A stretch of DNA of 52,952 nt from Bdellovibrio sp. (GCA_020723205.1 DYJF01000007.1:1-52952), one strand, 5' to 3'. Counted from the first letter of the stretch, positions 18,888-29,265 are shown. Program-made: numbers and translations. Notes: generated by a model from the letters alone, not told the origin.

Positions 18888-21215
18888 ATGGGTCTGTTAG
18901 GTCTTAATCCCAAGGTCTGGATAACGCTTGGTCCGGTACTTTTCATAAATCTGGTTCTCTTCATATCCCTGCTGGCCTACACATTTACCGGCAGGAAACG
19001 CAAAAGAGACGTTCCTGAAGCGGCAAAGAGACACACTTCAAAGTTTCTGGCCGGACATTTCAAGGAGTGGTGGGTCTTCACGACGGACCCCGTTGCGAAG
19101 CTCTTCGTGCGCATGGGGGTCAGGCCCAGCACCCTTACCTTTATAGGGTTCCTTTTCAGCGCGGCAGCGGCTCTCCTCTTCGCAAAGGGTCTGTTCGGAT
19201 TCGCCGGCTGGACGATGATCTTCGGAGCGACCTTCGATATCTTCGACGGACGCGTCGCACGCCTGACTGGACAGGAATCCCGCTCCGGCGCGTTCTACGA
19301 TTCCGTCATGGACCGCTTCGGCGAAGGGGTATGCTTTCTGGGGCTGGCCTTCTATTTCCACTCGAGCTGGATACTCTTCTTTGTCGTGGCTGGCCTCATC
19401 GGCTCAATGCTCGTATCATACACGCGCGCCCGCGGCGAAAGCGTGGGCATCATCTGCAAGGGTGGCGCGATGCAGCGTCCGGAACGCATCGTGTACTTAG
19501 GCGTGTCGTCGGTGTTCGATCCCTTGACGAACATCGCGCTCGCGAGCTGGTTCGCCGCGCCGCCCCCTCTTCTGCTCATAGGCGCGATCATAATAATCGC
19601 CGTCATGACCAATGTCACCGCGGTCCATCGCATGATCTTCATCATGAACGCGCTCGACACCGCGGATAAACCCGAACGCGAGACGATCCCGCAGATACTG
19701 ACAAGACTTTCAACGCCCGAAGGGCGCGAGGCGTTCTTCGCAAAGGCGAAATACGGCTACGACAGGACGAGAACCTCGTTCGCGCACGTGATCCAATTCG
19801 TGCTCGACGGCGCGGACACAAGGACCTTAAAAGAGCTTCTGGACAGGGGGGACCTGCCTAACATCTCGGAACACGTCGTCCAAAAAGGCGGATTTTACGA
19901 AGCGGTCAGCTGTTTTCCCTCGACTACCGGTCCCTCGTTCACGCCCTTTGTAACCGGCTGTTTTCCGGGTACCTGCAACGTGCCGGCGGCCAGATGGTTC
20001 GACAGGTCGATATCTTCCGCGCGCGTTCTGACGCTAAACCGTTTTCGCGACTATCTGGGCTGGGGCGCTTACGCAATGGATTTCGATCTTTCCAAATCGG
20101 TACGCACGGTCTTCGAGTATTCCCGCCGCGCCGTTAACATATTCGGGATAGTCAATCGCGGCTGCGGCATCATCCGCGATCCGGCGTTCTTCCGCCTGCA
20201 CTCGTTATTCGGAAGTTCCAGACGCGATACGGACTTAACCGAGCTCGAGGATGTGGCGTTCCAGTGGTTCGAGGACGCGACGTGGCGCGACGCAGACTAC
20301 GTCTTTTACTCGTTCCCGTCTGTGGACGTCGCCGGCGACGACAACTCCTCTGTCTACAGGAGGTTCGATGACGTGGTCGGCAGGGCGGTCGCGCTCTTAA
20401 AAGAGCACGGCAAATATGATAACACCGCGATACTTATAACGAGCGACCACGGGCATGGGACCTTTGAACGCTCCTTTGACCTGACGCGCGCGCTTGAAAA
20501 GCTTATGCCGACGCTTAGATATCCTGCAAAACTTCGACAGTGGGAGGATGCGGACGCCATTCCGCTCGTATCCGGCACTTCAATGGCGCACCTCTATTTG
20601 AGAAAGGGCGCCCAGTGGGACGAGAAATATCTCTTTGAGGAGATCGAAACGGCCGGCATAACCGGGGCCCTGTTCGACCATCCCGAGATAGGGATCATCG
20701 CCGGAAGAAGCGCCGGCGGCGGGATCAACGTCCTTTCAAGGAAAGGCAGGGCGCACATAGTCGAGGATGCCGACGGGCGCATCACCTACATTATGAACGG
20801 CGGCGATCCATTCGGTTATCAGGACATTCCGCAGACGATCTACCCGGCGAAGGCGCTGGAGCTCACCGCAGCAAGCGAACATCCCGACGGCATCATGCAG
20901 CTCTTGCAGCTTTTCAGGTCCCCGCGGACGGGCGATCTTGTGATAAGCGCTTCGCGCGGGGCGACGCTCGGCGACAGGGTGCACAGGGCCGCGCGTACGC
21001 ACGGTTCGCTGTTGCGCGAGCATCTCATGGTGCCGTTCCTGTCGAACATTCCCGTCGAAACGAAGCATCTGCGAACCGCCGACGCGTTCGCGCTTATACT
21101 TGACATCTTCGGCATAGAGGCGGAACACAAGATAGACGGGAGAGTTCCCCTGTGGCATACAAAGAGGTCCGCGGCGGGTGCGTTGGAAAGGGAGAGGTCA
21201 TGCCAAAGCGTTTGA
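18888..21215 (+). CDS. Fusion: CDP-alcohol phosphatidyltransferase (N-terminal) and alkaline-phosphatase-superfamily phosphodiesterase (C-terminal)
   Basis: DGRVARLTGQESRSGAFYDSVMD matches DGx2ARx8Gx3Dx3D; C-terminal VIQFVLDGADTRTLKELLDRGDLPNI..FPSTTGPSFTPFVTG and ILITSDHGHGTF. Confidence 0.87.
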   Translation: MGLLGLNPKVWITLGPVLFINLVLFISLLAYTFTGRKRKRDVPEAAKRHTSKFLAGHFKEWWVFTTDPVAKLFVRMGVRPSTLTFIGFLFSAAAALLFAKGLFGFAGWTMIFGATFDIFDGRVARLTGQESRSGAFYDSVMDRFGEGVCFLGLAFYFHSSWILFFVVAGLIGSMLVSYTRARGESVGIICKGGAMQRPERIVYLGVSSVFDPLTNIALASWFAAPPPLLLIGAIIIIAVMTNVTAVHRMIFIMNALDTADKPERETIPQILTRLSTPEGREAFFAKAKYGYDRTRTSFAHVIQFVLDGADTRTLKELLDRGDLPNISEHVVQKGGFYEAVSCFPSTTGPSFTPFVTGCFPGTCNVPAARWFDRSISSARVLTLNRFRDYLGWGAYAMDFDLSKSVRTVFEYSRRAVNIFGIVNRGCGIIRDPAFFRLHSLFGSSRRDTDLTELEDVAFQWFEDATWRDADYVFYSFPSVDVAGDDNSSVYRRFDDVVGRAVALLKEHGKYDNTAILITSDHGHGTFERSFDLTRALEKLMPTLRYPAKLRQWEDADAIPLVSGTSMAHLYLRKGAQWDEKYLFEEIETAGITGALFDHPEIGIIAGRSAGGGINVLSRKGRAHIVEDADGRITYIMNGGDPFGYQDIPQTIYPAKALELTAASEHPDGIMQLLQLFRSPRTGDLVISASRGATLGDRVHRAARTHGSLLREHLMVPFLSNIPVETKHLRTADAFALILDIFGIEAEHKIDGRVPLWHTKRSAAGALERERSCQSV

Positions 21216-21802
21216 ATCCGGAAGACGTAAGGACGGGCGAAGCGGCGCTCGATGACGCGGTCGACACTTTTATTCAGGGAGCCGGAAAGGTCTCCTCGGC
21301 CCTTTTGGGCATGATCAACAAGGCGGGCGGTCAGATCTACGCCTTGCTCTTCTTGAGCGATGAGCCGCTTTCGCTCGATGAGATCTCAAAACGTTTGGGG
21401 ATCAGCAAGAGCAACGTCTCCATCAACATACGCCTGCTCGAGGATTTCAATCTCGTGAGAAAGGTCTGGGTGAAGGGTTCGAGAAAAGATTACTACGCCG
21501 CGGAACGCGTCTACCCGAAAAAGGTCTTAGGTGATTTTTTGGGTAAGATCAGGGGGACGATAGGCGACGCGATCATGACCATCGAAAGGACTCGCGCGAG
21601 GGCCACGGAGGCCAAGGTCCTGCTCGACGGTTCTAAAAAAGAAAAGATAGATTTCATATTGAACCAGCTGACACTCATGGGCCTTTTTTATTACGCGGCC
21701 GACAAGTTCTTTGACGACTTTTTCACCGGGAAGCCCATCAACGTCGATCTCCTGAGAAGAGCAATATCTAACCCTGAAGAGTTCCAGCGGGGAAGATCCT
21801 GA
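21200..21802 (+). CDS. GbsR/MarR-like winged-helix transcriptional regulator
   Basis: LSLDEISKRLGISKSNVSINIRLLEDFNLVRKVWVKGSRKDYYAAE; overlaps the 3' end of the fusion gene. Confidence 0.78.
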   Translation: MPKRLNPEDVRTGEAALDDAVDTFIQGAGKVSSALLGMINKAGGQIYALLFLSDEPLSLDEISKRLGISKSNVSINIRLLEDFNLVRKVWVKGSRKDYYAAERVYPKKVLGDFLGKIRGTIGDAIMTIERTRARATEAKVLLDGSKKEKIDFILNQLTLMGLFYYAADKFFDDFFTGKPINVDLLRRAISNPEEFQRGRS

Positions 21803-24517
21803 TCAGAAAAGATATCCGAAGGTAAGGTGGAAGCGGCCGAAACTCTCGTTCCCCGTTCGATTGAGATTTATACCGTAGTCCGCGCGTATGGGTCCGACGG
21901 GCGTAACATAGCGCAGGCCGAACCCGGCAGATCTCTTGAACGTATCCCCGCTCACGGACGAATAGTCGTTCGTCAGACTTCCCATATCAAAGAAGAACGC
22001 CCAGCTGAAACGGTTGAAGAGTTTGATGCGGAGCTCTTCGTTGAAGATTATCCTCAGGCGCCCGCCGGTGGGCTGCCCGGCCGCATCGACCGGGCCCAAG
22101 CTGTCCTGGCCTACGCCGCGCACCGTATCGTCACCGCCTAAGAACAAAAGCTCGTTGGTGGGAACGCTCACGTTCTTGCCCAAGGTCTGTATGTTGTTGA
22201 AACGGAGCATCGTCACCAATGTGAAGCGCTTGAAAAAGGTGATATCGTTCTCGCCCATCCAGTTGAACTGCACGAAATTCGCGTGCGCGCCGTAGATCTC
22301 GTTGAAGATATCGACGCCGCCAACGGTGTACCAGCCCTTTGTCGGGTTGGCAAAACTGTCGCGCGTATCGTAGCTCGACGAAAGCGATATCTTCGATATA
22401 TTGTTGTTCCTCAAGCTTTCGGCGTCGGCGGCGGTGGCGTTCCCTTCGATCATGTAGTTGCGGTCGAACTCGTACTTGAAAAACAAGCCCAAGGTCCTGT
22501 AGCGCCTGAAAAAGCCCATGCTGCCGGCCAGCTGTATGTAATCGAATGCCGGCCTTATCTCATGCTGGATCCAGCTCAACACCGACATTTCGACGCTGGA
22601 GCCGACGAAGCTGGGATCGAGCCAGCCCACCTCCGCCCTCGACAGATCGCGCCCGCCAGTCAGCTTGAACATCGTGCGTTTCGCCCATCCGAAGGAGTTG
22701 TAGTTTGTAAAGGCCAGCGCGCCCGCGAACGAATAGTCGGTCGAATAACCGAACTCCAGATCAAGCGTGAACGGCTTTTGTTCGTCGACCTGTACGAGCA
22801 GGTGGACCGTTTGGGCCTTGTCAGCCAGTCCGACCGTCTCTATCGTAACGGCGGAGAATGCGCCGAGCCGTCTTAACTTCAGCTGGCTGTCAACGATCTT
22901 CTTGTAGCTGAAGGGTTCACCCTCGCCTATCGTCATTGCGTTCTTGATCGCCTTCTGGCTTGTGAGCACGTCCCCCACTATGAGTATCTGGCCGATCTTG
23001 ACCTTCGGACCTTCGTTGATGTCGTATGTGATCACCGCGCTGCGATCTTGAACGTCCCTTGAAACAGCCTGCTTCACTTCTGCGTACGGGAACCCGTTGT
23101 CCGCATAGAAGATGAGCAATTGCTGGCGGTCCTGAGGGAGCGCTATCTCATCGAAGGGCCTCTTCGTTCTGACCTTGAGGACCTTGAACAACCGGTGGTC
23201 GGATATCTCTTCATTGCCGTTGAACTTCACGGAGCGAACGATCGTCTGCGAGCCCTCATTGACGGGGATCGTGAGCTCCACGTCGAACCCCTGCTTCGTC
23301 GGGGCAATCCCCCACTCCCCAACCTCGGCGTCCACATATCCTTCGCTTTTGAAGACGTTCCGTATCGCCTTGGAATCCTCGCCTTCAAGCGCAGGATCGA
23401 AAGCCCCTTTATGGCCGAAGGCGCGCTGCTTAGTGACCATCGCCTTCTTAAGACGGCCGGCGCCCACGTGCTCGTTCCCTTCGAAGCCGATATCCTTGAC
23501 TATCTGCGAGGCGCCCTCGTTGACAAAGAACGTGATAAGGACGGTGCCGTCCTTCCTGGTAACCGTCTGCGTTTCGACCGCCGCCTCCGGATATCCTATC
23601 TGGCGATAGAGCTTCTTGATCTCCTCAGCGCTCGCCTCTATCTCGAATGAATCGTAGCTCCCTTCTTTGAATATCGTAACCGTTTTTTTGAGCCGCCCAG
23701 AGCTCAAGTGGTGGTTACCCACGAACTTGACCTTGACGTGCGGGCCCTCTTCGACGCCCACAACGATATCGGCGCGGTTGATCGCGAAATCTATGTCCTT
23801 ACTGACCAGAAAGACCTTTGCCCTCGGGTAGCCGTGCATGCGGTAAAATTCAGTGAGCTCGCGAAGAGACCTTCTCAATCTTAGTTCGGAATACGGTCTC
23901 CATGAATCTATCGCCGAAGCGAAGCGGCTCGCCGGATAGGCGCGGTTCCCTTCCACTTTGATCGAGCGGTACCGGATCAGATCGCCGCGCCTGATGTGAA
24001 AAGTGACCGCCACCCCGTTGTCCGACGGTTCGTCCTCCTCTTCGACGTAGATCTGCGTATCGATATAGCCCTCGCGCTCGTAGAACTCCTTTATGCGCTC
24101 GATCTGGTCCTCGACGCGCTTCGGCGTGTAAAGATCGCCGGTGTGGACCGTCAGGTATTTAAGGACCTTGTTCTCGAGGTATGGGTAATTACCGACCACG
24201 TCCAAGCGCGTGATGACCTTCGCTTCGCCGAACGTTATCTCGACGACCACCCCGCCTGCGGAATCGTACGTCCTCGCCTCTATAGTGGAAAAAACGCCCC
24301 ACTTGCGGAGATATCCCACGGCCCTGTCGAGCTCGACATAGTTGAAGGGTTCCCCAACCTTGAACGGAATGACGTCCCGGACGGCCGTTTCGTTTATCCC
24401 TTCAAGTCCCTTCAAACGGATGTCTGCGACGGTTGGCTCGGCGCCGAAGAGAGGCATGGCGAAGAGCAGGATCATCGCCGCCGAAAGACAAGCCGCTATT
24501 TTTTTATTAGCCCCCAT
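21803..24517 (-). CDS. BamA/TamA (Omp85) family outer-membrane assembly protein with multiple POTRA domains
   Basis: Signal peptide, repeated POTRA-like segments (VxGNxxxxxxxLxxxxxxxxG), C-terminal GFGLRYVTPVGPIRADYGINL..FHLTFGYLF. Confidence 0.92.
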   Translation of the reverse strand: MGANKKIAACLSAAMILLFAMPLFGAEPTVADIRLKGLEGINETAVRDVIPFKVGEPFNYVELDRAVGYLRKWGVFSTIEARTYDSAGGVVVEITFGEAKVITRLDVVGNYPYLENKVLKYLTVHTGDLYTPKRVEDQIERIKEFYEREGYIDTQIYVEEEDEPSDNGVAVTFHIRRGDLIRYRSIKVEGNRAYPASRFASAIDSWRPYSELRLRRSLRELTEFYRMHGYPRAKVFLVSKDIDFAINRADIVVGVEEGPHVKVKFVGNHHLSSGRLKKTVTIFKEGSYDSFEIEASAEEIKKLYRQIGYPEAAVETQTVTRKDGTVLITFFVNEGASQIVKDIGFEGNEHVGAGRLKKAMVTKQRAFGHKGAFDPALEGEDSKAIRNVFKSEGYVDAEVGEWGIAPTKQGFDVELTIPVNEGSQTIVRSVKFNGNEEISDHRLFKVLKVRTKRPFDEIALPQDRQQLLIFYADNGFPYAEVKQAVSRDVQDRSAVITYDINEGPKVKIGQILIVGDVLTSQKAIKNAMTIGEGEPFSYKKIVDSQLKLRRLGAFSAVTIETVGLADKAQTVHLLVQVDEQKPFTLDLEFGYSTDYSFAGALAFTNYNSFGWAKRTMFKLTGGRDLSRAEVGWLDPSFVGSSVEMSVLSWIQHEIRPAFDYIQLAGSMGFFRRYRTLGLFFKYEFDRNYMIEGNATAADAESLRNNNISKISLSSSYDTRDSFANPTKGWYTVGGVDIFNEIYGAHANFVQFNWMGENDITFFKRFTLVTMLRFNNIQTLGKNVSVPTNELLFLGGDDTVRGVGQDSLGPVDAAGQPTGGRLRIIFNEELRIKLFNRFSWAFFFDMGSLTNDYSSVSGDTFKRSAGFGLRYVTPVGPIRADYGINLNRTGNESFGRFHLTFGYLF

Positions 24518-24518
24518 G

Positions 24519-27500
24519 TTATCGCAATCTGAACCTTATCGCTCCGTCGATCTCATATCTTCCGTTGGAGCTCTGCGAACCTTTGAGCAGGATATTGTCG
24601 GTGATGAGATACTCGCCAGTCACCGTCTGCGTCGCATCCTGCGTGTTTATGTCCGTTGCAAAATCTATGTTCAACCTGTCCGATATCTGTTTTCCGACCT
24701 TGACCCTCGATACGGTCTGCGAAGTGGGGTCGGCCGCTTCGAGGCGGAAGGTGTCCAGATGGGCGAACTTCGAGATCGGCTTTTCAACCACGTGCGTCAG
24801 CTGCTGCGCCGCCATTGACACTCCGAACTGCTGGCCCGTCTGCGCCGAATATTGCTGTCTCTCCGTTTCCGTCAGGCCGAACATGATGAGGGATATCACA
24901 TCCCGCTTTTCCAACGGGCCGGACGGCGACGTTGCGGACAGGTCAAGCGCGAGGTTGTCGGTGGTGCCGTGCGCGACTATCGTCACGTTGTAGATGTTGA
25001 TCTCTTTCTGGGCGGTCGCTTCAAGATAGGGGTTCGCCGAATCGCGCAATTCCATGAACCCCCTTGTGATGTCAAAATCGAGATTCATGTACCTGATCTT
25101 TCCCTCCACCACGTCAACGACCCCTACGAACTCCGGCTTCTTCCTCGTGCCCTTGATCTGCAGGTCGGAGCGCAGCCATATGTCGCCGACATTGTTCTTG
25201 ATCATAAGGTCGCCGGTGTTCCTAATGCGAAGGTCGAGCCGAGGCGAGAAAGTTATCTCCATCTCCTTTTGTTTCTTCGCCACGGCCGACGGCGCGGTAA
25301 GGGATTCGAATATATTGAAATCCTTCGTATACTTTCCGTCCAGAATGTTGATGTCGCCGGCAAGCAGCGGCTGCGGGAACTGGCCGGTAAGTTTAAGATC
25401 GCCGTCGAACTCCATGCGGAACGAATTGTCCTCGGTGCGGTAACGAAGATTCTTCCCTTCGAGGACAAGATCGCTGCCCGCCACCGACAAGCCGCTGTGC
25501 GTGATCCCTCCTTTGAGCGAGAACCTGCCGTCGTCGATGGCTCCGGTCACACCTTCGAAGCCGATGGAATGCCCGCTGAAGAGCAGCGCTCCCTTCACAT
25601 GCTCGAGCGGGAGGCGGACCTTGCGCGGAGAGATCGAGCAGCCCTTGAGGTCGAGACGGCCGTTGACGGCCGGATTTGACGCAGGACCGCTTACGGAAAG
25701 CTTGAGCTCCGCCGGCCCCGACGCCTCGCGGACCAGGAACCCGAGCGGGGCCAAAAGTGAGAGGTCCACGGCGCCGCCTGCGTTGAGTGAAATAGCGCCG
25801 CCGGTCGCAACGCTTCCGGAGACATCGAGGCGGCTTCCCGTCGCATCGTCCAAATACGAGATCTTCTTTATCTGCCACCGCTTCGGCGCGTACTGATACG
25901 AAGTGTCTATCGTGAGGCCGGGGCCCGGATCTCCCCACAGACGGAAGGAGCCCGCCACCAGGTCAATCGTGAGCGGCTGCTCCAAGTGCTGCGGACTGAA
26001 TTTCGCTATGGCAAGGTCGACGTCCCTAAAAACAATCTTTTTCCGCGCGATGTCGAGCACCGCCGCCACCCTGTCGAAAGGAAGGCCGTGAAGTTTCCCG
26101 TCGACGATCTCGGCCGTCGCCCTTCCGGTGAAGTTAAGATGCGGGCCTTTGATCGTTATCTCTCCGGTGCCGGTTCCCGAAAGCCCTATGGAAGAAAGGG
26201 ATTCGCCTACAGGGTGCCTATCGAGCCGCCCTTTTAGGTCGATGTCCTTTGCGCGCGTGTTGTCGGCGGTCTTTTTTCCGAGGCGGATATTGAGATCGGC
26301 GCTCCCAGTATGCCTGCCGCCCTGTATCACGTTCCACTTGAACGCCATGTTGTCATATGTCGCTTCGAGGTCGGTCTCCACGAGCTCCGCCACGATCGGC
26401 TTGTAGCCGCCATCGCGCGTCGTTCCCTTCACCTTCGCTTTGAAGGCCTTGCCCCATCCTTCGATACCGGCCGTCACGTCCGATCTTCCGAAGATAGGGT
26501 GAAAATGCTCGTTCTTGAACTTGTCGAAAAGCAGCTCGACCGGAAAACCAGTACCGCTCCCTTTGAAGGACATCTTCTTTTTTGCGATATCAACAAGACC
26601 GTCGAACTTAATCGCATCGGCGCCGGCCACTACCCGCCCGTCGGGTATCGTGATCTGCCCCCTCTTCCATTCCGCCTTAGCGTGCACGCCTATCGGGACT
26701 TCGGGCGATATCCTGAAGCGGTGGACGAAATCGGCCTCCGCTTTTCCCTGACTCTCCGAGGGCAAAAAACCGCTGCCGGAGATCTTCACGGAACCCGAAA
26801 GGTCGCCCGCCGTATCGAAAGTGACCAGCTCCCGTCCGATGTAGGGAAGCGTTACGGGTTTCGGAATGTCGAAGCGGGCCTCGAAGTTTCTCGTGTCGGT
26901 GTCGGCCGAGAGCGAACCGGTCAGGTCCCTGCCGGAGATGACGACCGCAAAAGGTTCAAGGACCAGTTTGCTGTCTAGATACTTAAGCTTGGCATCGAGG
27001 CGGTCGACGGAGAGCGCCTCAAGGCGGCCGTCCTCAATATTGAGAGAACCCTTCAGCGCGTTGAGATACGGAAATTCCATCCCCCATTTCGAAAGCGTGG
27101 TCGACGCCTTGACCGTGAGAGATGCGGCTTGGGCGACGGATCTTTCGCCCTTCGCAAGGGCCAACCCGTCGAGGCGCACCATGAGCTCGGTGTCGCCCAA
27201 GAACGACGGCGACAGCTCGAAACGCAGTTCGTCGGTCTTGAGATTCACATCTCCCGCGAACGAAACGTCGACGCCCCGCACGACGCTGTCCCTGATTATG
27301 ATGTTCTGAAGCAGAAAGAGGCGCGCGATATTGAGATGGAACGGTTTTTTTCGGGCCGGGGCTGCTGTTTTCGGGAACAAAAGCTTCACATCGTCCAGCT
27401 CAAGCGACGAGATAACGAGCTTTCCCCTCAAAAAATCCAGCGGCCTGTATCTGATGCTTATCTCTTTGGCCCTTCCATCCTTGCCGCCCAAGGCGTCGCT

Positions 27501-27713
27501 GACGTGGAGCCCCGAAATGCGAATACTGCTCCTGAATGGGTTCCAATGAAGGTCCTCGAACGATATCTTCCACGGGCTCTTGACCGTCGCGGCGCCGATG
27601 ACATAGCTCACGGTCTCCGGCCGGCTTAAAATGACGAGGGAGCCGGCGACAAAAAGAACGAAGGCAGCCACCGCCAGAAAAAAGTTTCTCAAGAATTTTC
27701 GTTTTACGCCCAT
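24519..27713 (-). CDS. tamB: Translocation/assembly module TamB-like (DUF490)
   Basis: Long N-terminally anchored protein; C-terminal SPSGPLEKRDVISLIMFGLTE..VKVGKQISDRLNIDFATDINTQDATQTVTGEYLITDNILLKGSQSSNGRYEIDGAIRFRLR. Confidence 0.88.
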   Translation of the reverse strand: MGVKRKFLRNFFLAVAAFVLFVAGSLVILSRPETVSYVIGAATVKSPWKISFEDLHWNPFRSSIRISGLHVSDALGGKDGRAKEISIRYRPLDFLRGKLVISSLELDDVKLLFPKTAAPARKKPFHLNIARLFLLQNIIIRDSVVRGVDVSFAGDVNLKTDELRFELSPSFLGDTELMVRLDGLALAKGERSVAQAASLTVKASTTLSKWGMEFPYLNALKGSLNIEDGRLEALSVDRLDAKLKYLDSKLVLEPFAVVISGRDLTGSLSADTDTRNFEARFDIPKPVTLPYIGRELVTFDTAGDLSGSVKISGSGFLPSESQGKAEADFVHRFRISPEVPIGVHAKAEWKRGQITIPDGRVVAGADAIKFDGLVDIAKKKMSFKGSGTGFPVELLFDKFKNEHFHPIFGRSDVTAGIEGWGKAFKAKVKGTTRDGGYKPIVAELVETDLEATYDNMAFKWNVIQGGRHTGSADLNIRLGKKTADNTRAKDIDLKGRLDRHPVGESLSSIGLSGTGTGEITIKGPHLNFTGRATAEIVDGKLHGLPFDRVAAVLDIARKKIVFRDVDLAIAKFSPQHLEQPLTIDLVAGSFRLWGDPGPGLTIDTSYQYAPKRWQIKKISYLDDATGSRLDVSGSVATGGAISLNAGGAVDLSLLAPLGFLVREASGPAELKLSVSGPASNPAVNGRLDLKGCSISPRKVRLPLEHVKGALLFSGHSIGFEGVTGAIDDGRFSLKGGITHSGLSVAGSDLVLEGKNLRYRTEDNSFRMEFDGDLKLTGQFPQPLLAGDINILDGKYTKDFNIFESLTAPSAVAKKQKEMEITFSPRLDLRIRNTGDLMIKNNVGDIWLRSDLQIKGTRKKPEFVGVVDVVEGKIRYMNLDFDITRGFMELRDSANPYLEATAQKEINIYNVTIVAHGTTDNLALDLSATSPSGPLEKRDVISLIMFGLTETERQQYSAQTGQQFGVSMAAQQLTHVVEKPISKFAHLDTFRLEAADPTSQTVSRVKVGKQISDRLNIDFATDINTQDATQTVTGEYLITDNILLKGSQSSNGRYEIDGAIRFRLR

Positions 27714-27714
27714 G

Positions 27715-29124
27715 CTATATTATCCTGCGCCTTTTCAGGCCTTCAAACAGGCGTCTCGGCAGATCGTCGAACGCGCCGTTCGACATGAAAAGCACGACAT
27801 CTTCCGCGCTGATGTTTCTCAGGGCGAACTCGAGGAGGTTGTCCGATCTCGGGATGTAATGCGCGTCTATCCCCTTTCTCATGAGCGTGTCCGCGACGCT
27901 CTGAACGTCGAGCCGCTCGCTCTCGGGTATCTTGTCTGAACGGAATATGCCGCCTATCAGAACGCGGTCCGCCTTCGAGAGCGCGTCGATGAAGCCGTCT
28001 CTGAAGACGTTGCGCCTGCTCGTGTTCGAGCGCGGCTCGAACACCGCCCAGATGCGCCTTTCGGGATATCTCTGGCGCATCGCCTCGATGGTCTTCGCGA
28101 CCGCGGTCGGGTGATGCGCGAAATCATCGACGACCACGACCGACTTTACCTCCCCCACAATCTCCTGTCTTCGTTTCACGCCTTCGAAGGTCTCAAGACC
28201 CCTTTTGATCTTCGCGATACCGACGCCGTATTCGCTCAACAGCGCGACCGCTCCCACAATGTTGGCAAGATTGTGCGCTCCGGACATGCCGGTCTTGAGG
28301 GTCACCGGGGTTCCCGGACCTGCGATCTCGAAGCTCATTCCCTCTTCCGAAGCAGCCACGTTTTTCGGATAATAGTTGAACCCTTCGTTCAGGCCGTAGG
28401 TCACAACGCGCCCTTTCGCGAGCTTTGCCGCCTCCATCACGTTCGCGTCCTCGCCGTTACAAACGAGGAGCCCGTCCGGCGGAAGGATGGCCATTAGCTT
28501 TCTAAACGACTCCTTGACGTGATCAAGATCGCGGTAGATATCCGCATGATCGAACTCTATAGATGTCAGAAGGACCGCCTGCGGCAGATAATGCAGAAAT
28601 TTGGGGCCCTTGTCGAAAAACGCGGTGTCGTATTCGTCCCCTTCGATGACGAAGATGCGCCCGCCACCGGCGTGCGCGCTCTTGCCGAAGTTCTTTCCGA
28701 CCCCGCCGATCAGAAAACCCGGGTCCTCTCCCGCCGAAGTAAACAGCCATGCAAGAAGGGTCGAGGTGGTCGTTTTGCCGTGCGTCCCCGCGATAACGAC
28801 CGGTATCTTTCCCTTGAGAAAGAATTCCGCCACCGCTTGCGGCATCGAACGATAGGAAAGGCCCAGGCGCATTACCTCCTGCGCCTCCGGATTCATCTTC
28901 GTGATGACGTTGCCGATGACAACGAGGTCCGGTCTTTCTTCGAGGTTCGACGGGGAATATCCCTCGTAGATCTTGATCTTGAGTTCCGAGAGCTGGTCGC
29001 TCATCGGTGGATAGAGCTTTTCGTCGCTGCCTGTCACACGGTAGCCCTTTTCGACGAAAAGGCGCGCAAGAGAGCCCATCCCTGTCCCGCCGATACCCAA
29101 CATGTGAATATGTTCGTTCTCCAT
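27715..29124 (-). CDS. mpl: UDP-N-acetylmuramate:L-alanyl-gamma-D-glutamyl-meso-diaminopimelate ligase
   Basis: HMLGIGGTGMGSLARLF, VIAGTHGKTTTSTLLAWLF, DDFAHHPTAVAKTIEAMR. Confidence 0.9.
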   Translation of the reverse strand: MENEHIHMLGIGGTGMGSLARLFVEKGYRVTGSDEKLYPPMSDQLSELKIKIYEGYSPSNLEERPDLVVIGNVITKMNPEAQEVMRLGLSYRSMPQAVAEFFLKGKIPVVIAGTHGKTTTSTLLAWLFTSAGEDPGFLIGGVGKNFGKSAHAGGGRIFVIEGDEYDTAFFDKGPKFLHYLPQAVLLTSIEFDHADIYRDLDHVKESFRKLMAILPPDGLLVCNGEDANVMEAAKLAKGRVVTYGLNEGFNYYPKNVAASEEGMSFEIAGPGTPVTLKTGMSGAHNLANIVGAVALLSEYGVGIAKIKRGLETFEGVKRRQEIVGEVKSVVVVDDFAHHPTAVAKTIEAMRQRYPERRIWAVFEPRSNTSRRNVFRDGFIDALSKADRVLIGGIFRSDKIPESERLDVQSVADTLMRKGIDAHYIPRSDNLLEFALRNISAEDVVLFMSNGAFDDLPRRLFEGLKRRRII

Positions 29125-29208
29125 CGGGCACACCCCTACTGTTAGAGTTTTAACCCCATAAAATAACCGGATTTTCGATTTATTTCAAGGATTTATAAGG
29201 CGTTTTGA

Positions 29209-29247
29209 AAATAAAAGGGGCCCTCTCCTGAAAGTCGGATGGGCCCC
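29209..29247 (-). terminator. Rho-independent terminator for the lipoprotein gene
   Basis: On the minus strand GGGGCCC-N17-GGGCCCC then TTTTATTTT. Confidence 0.8.
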
Positions 29248-29265
29248 ATTCGTTTCGATAACTTT

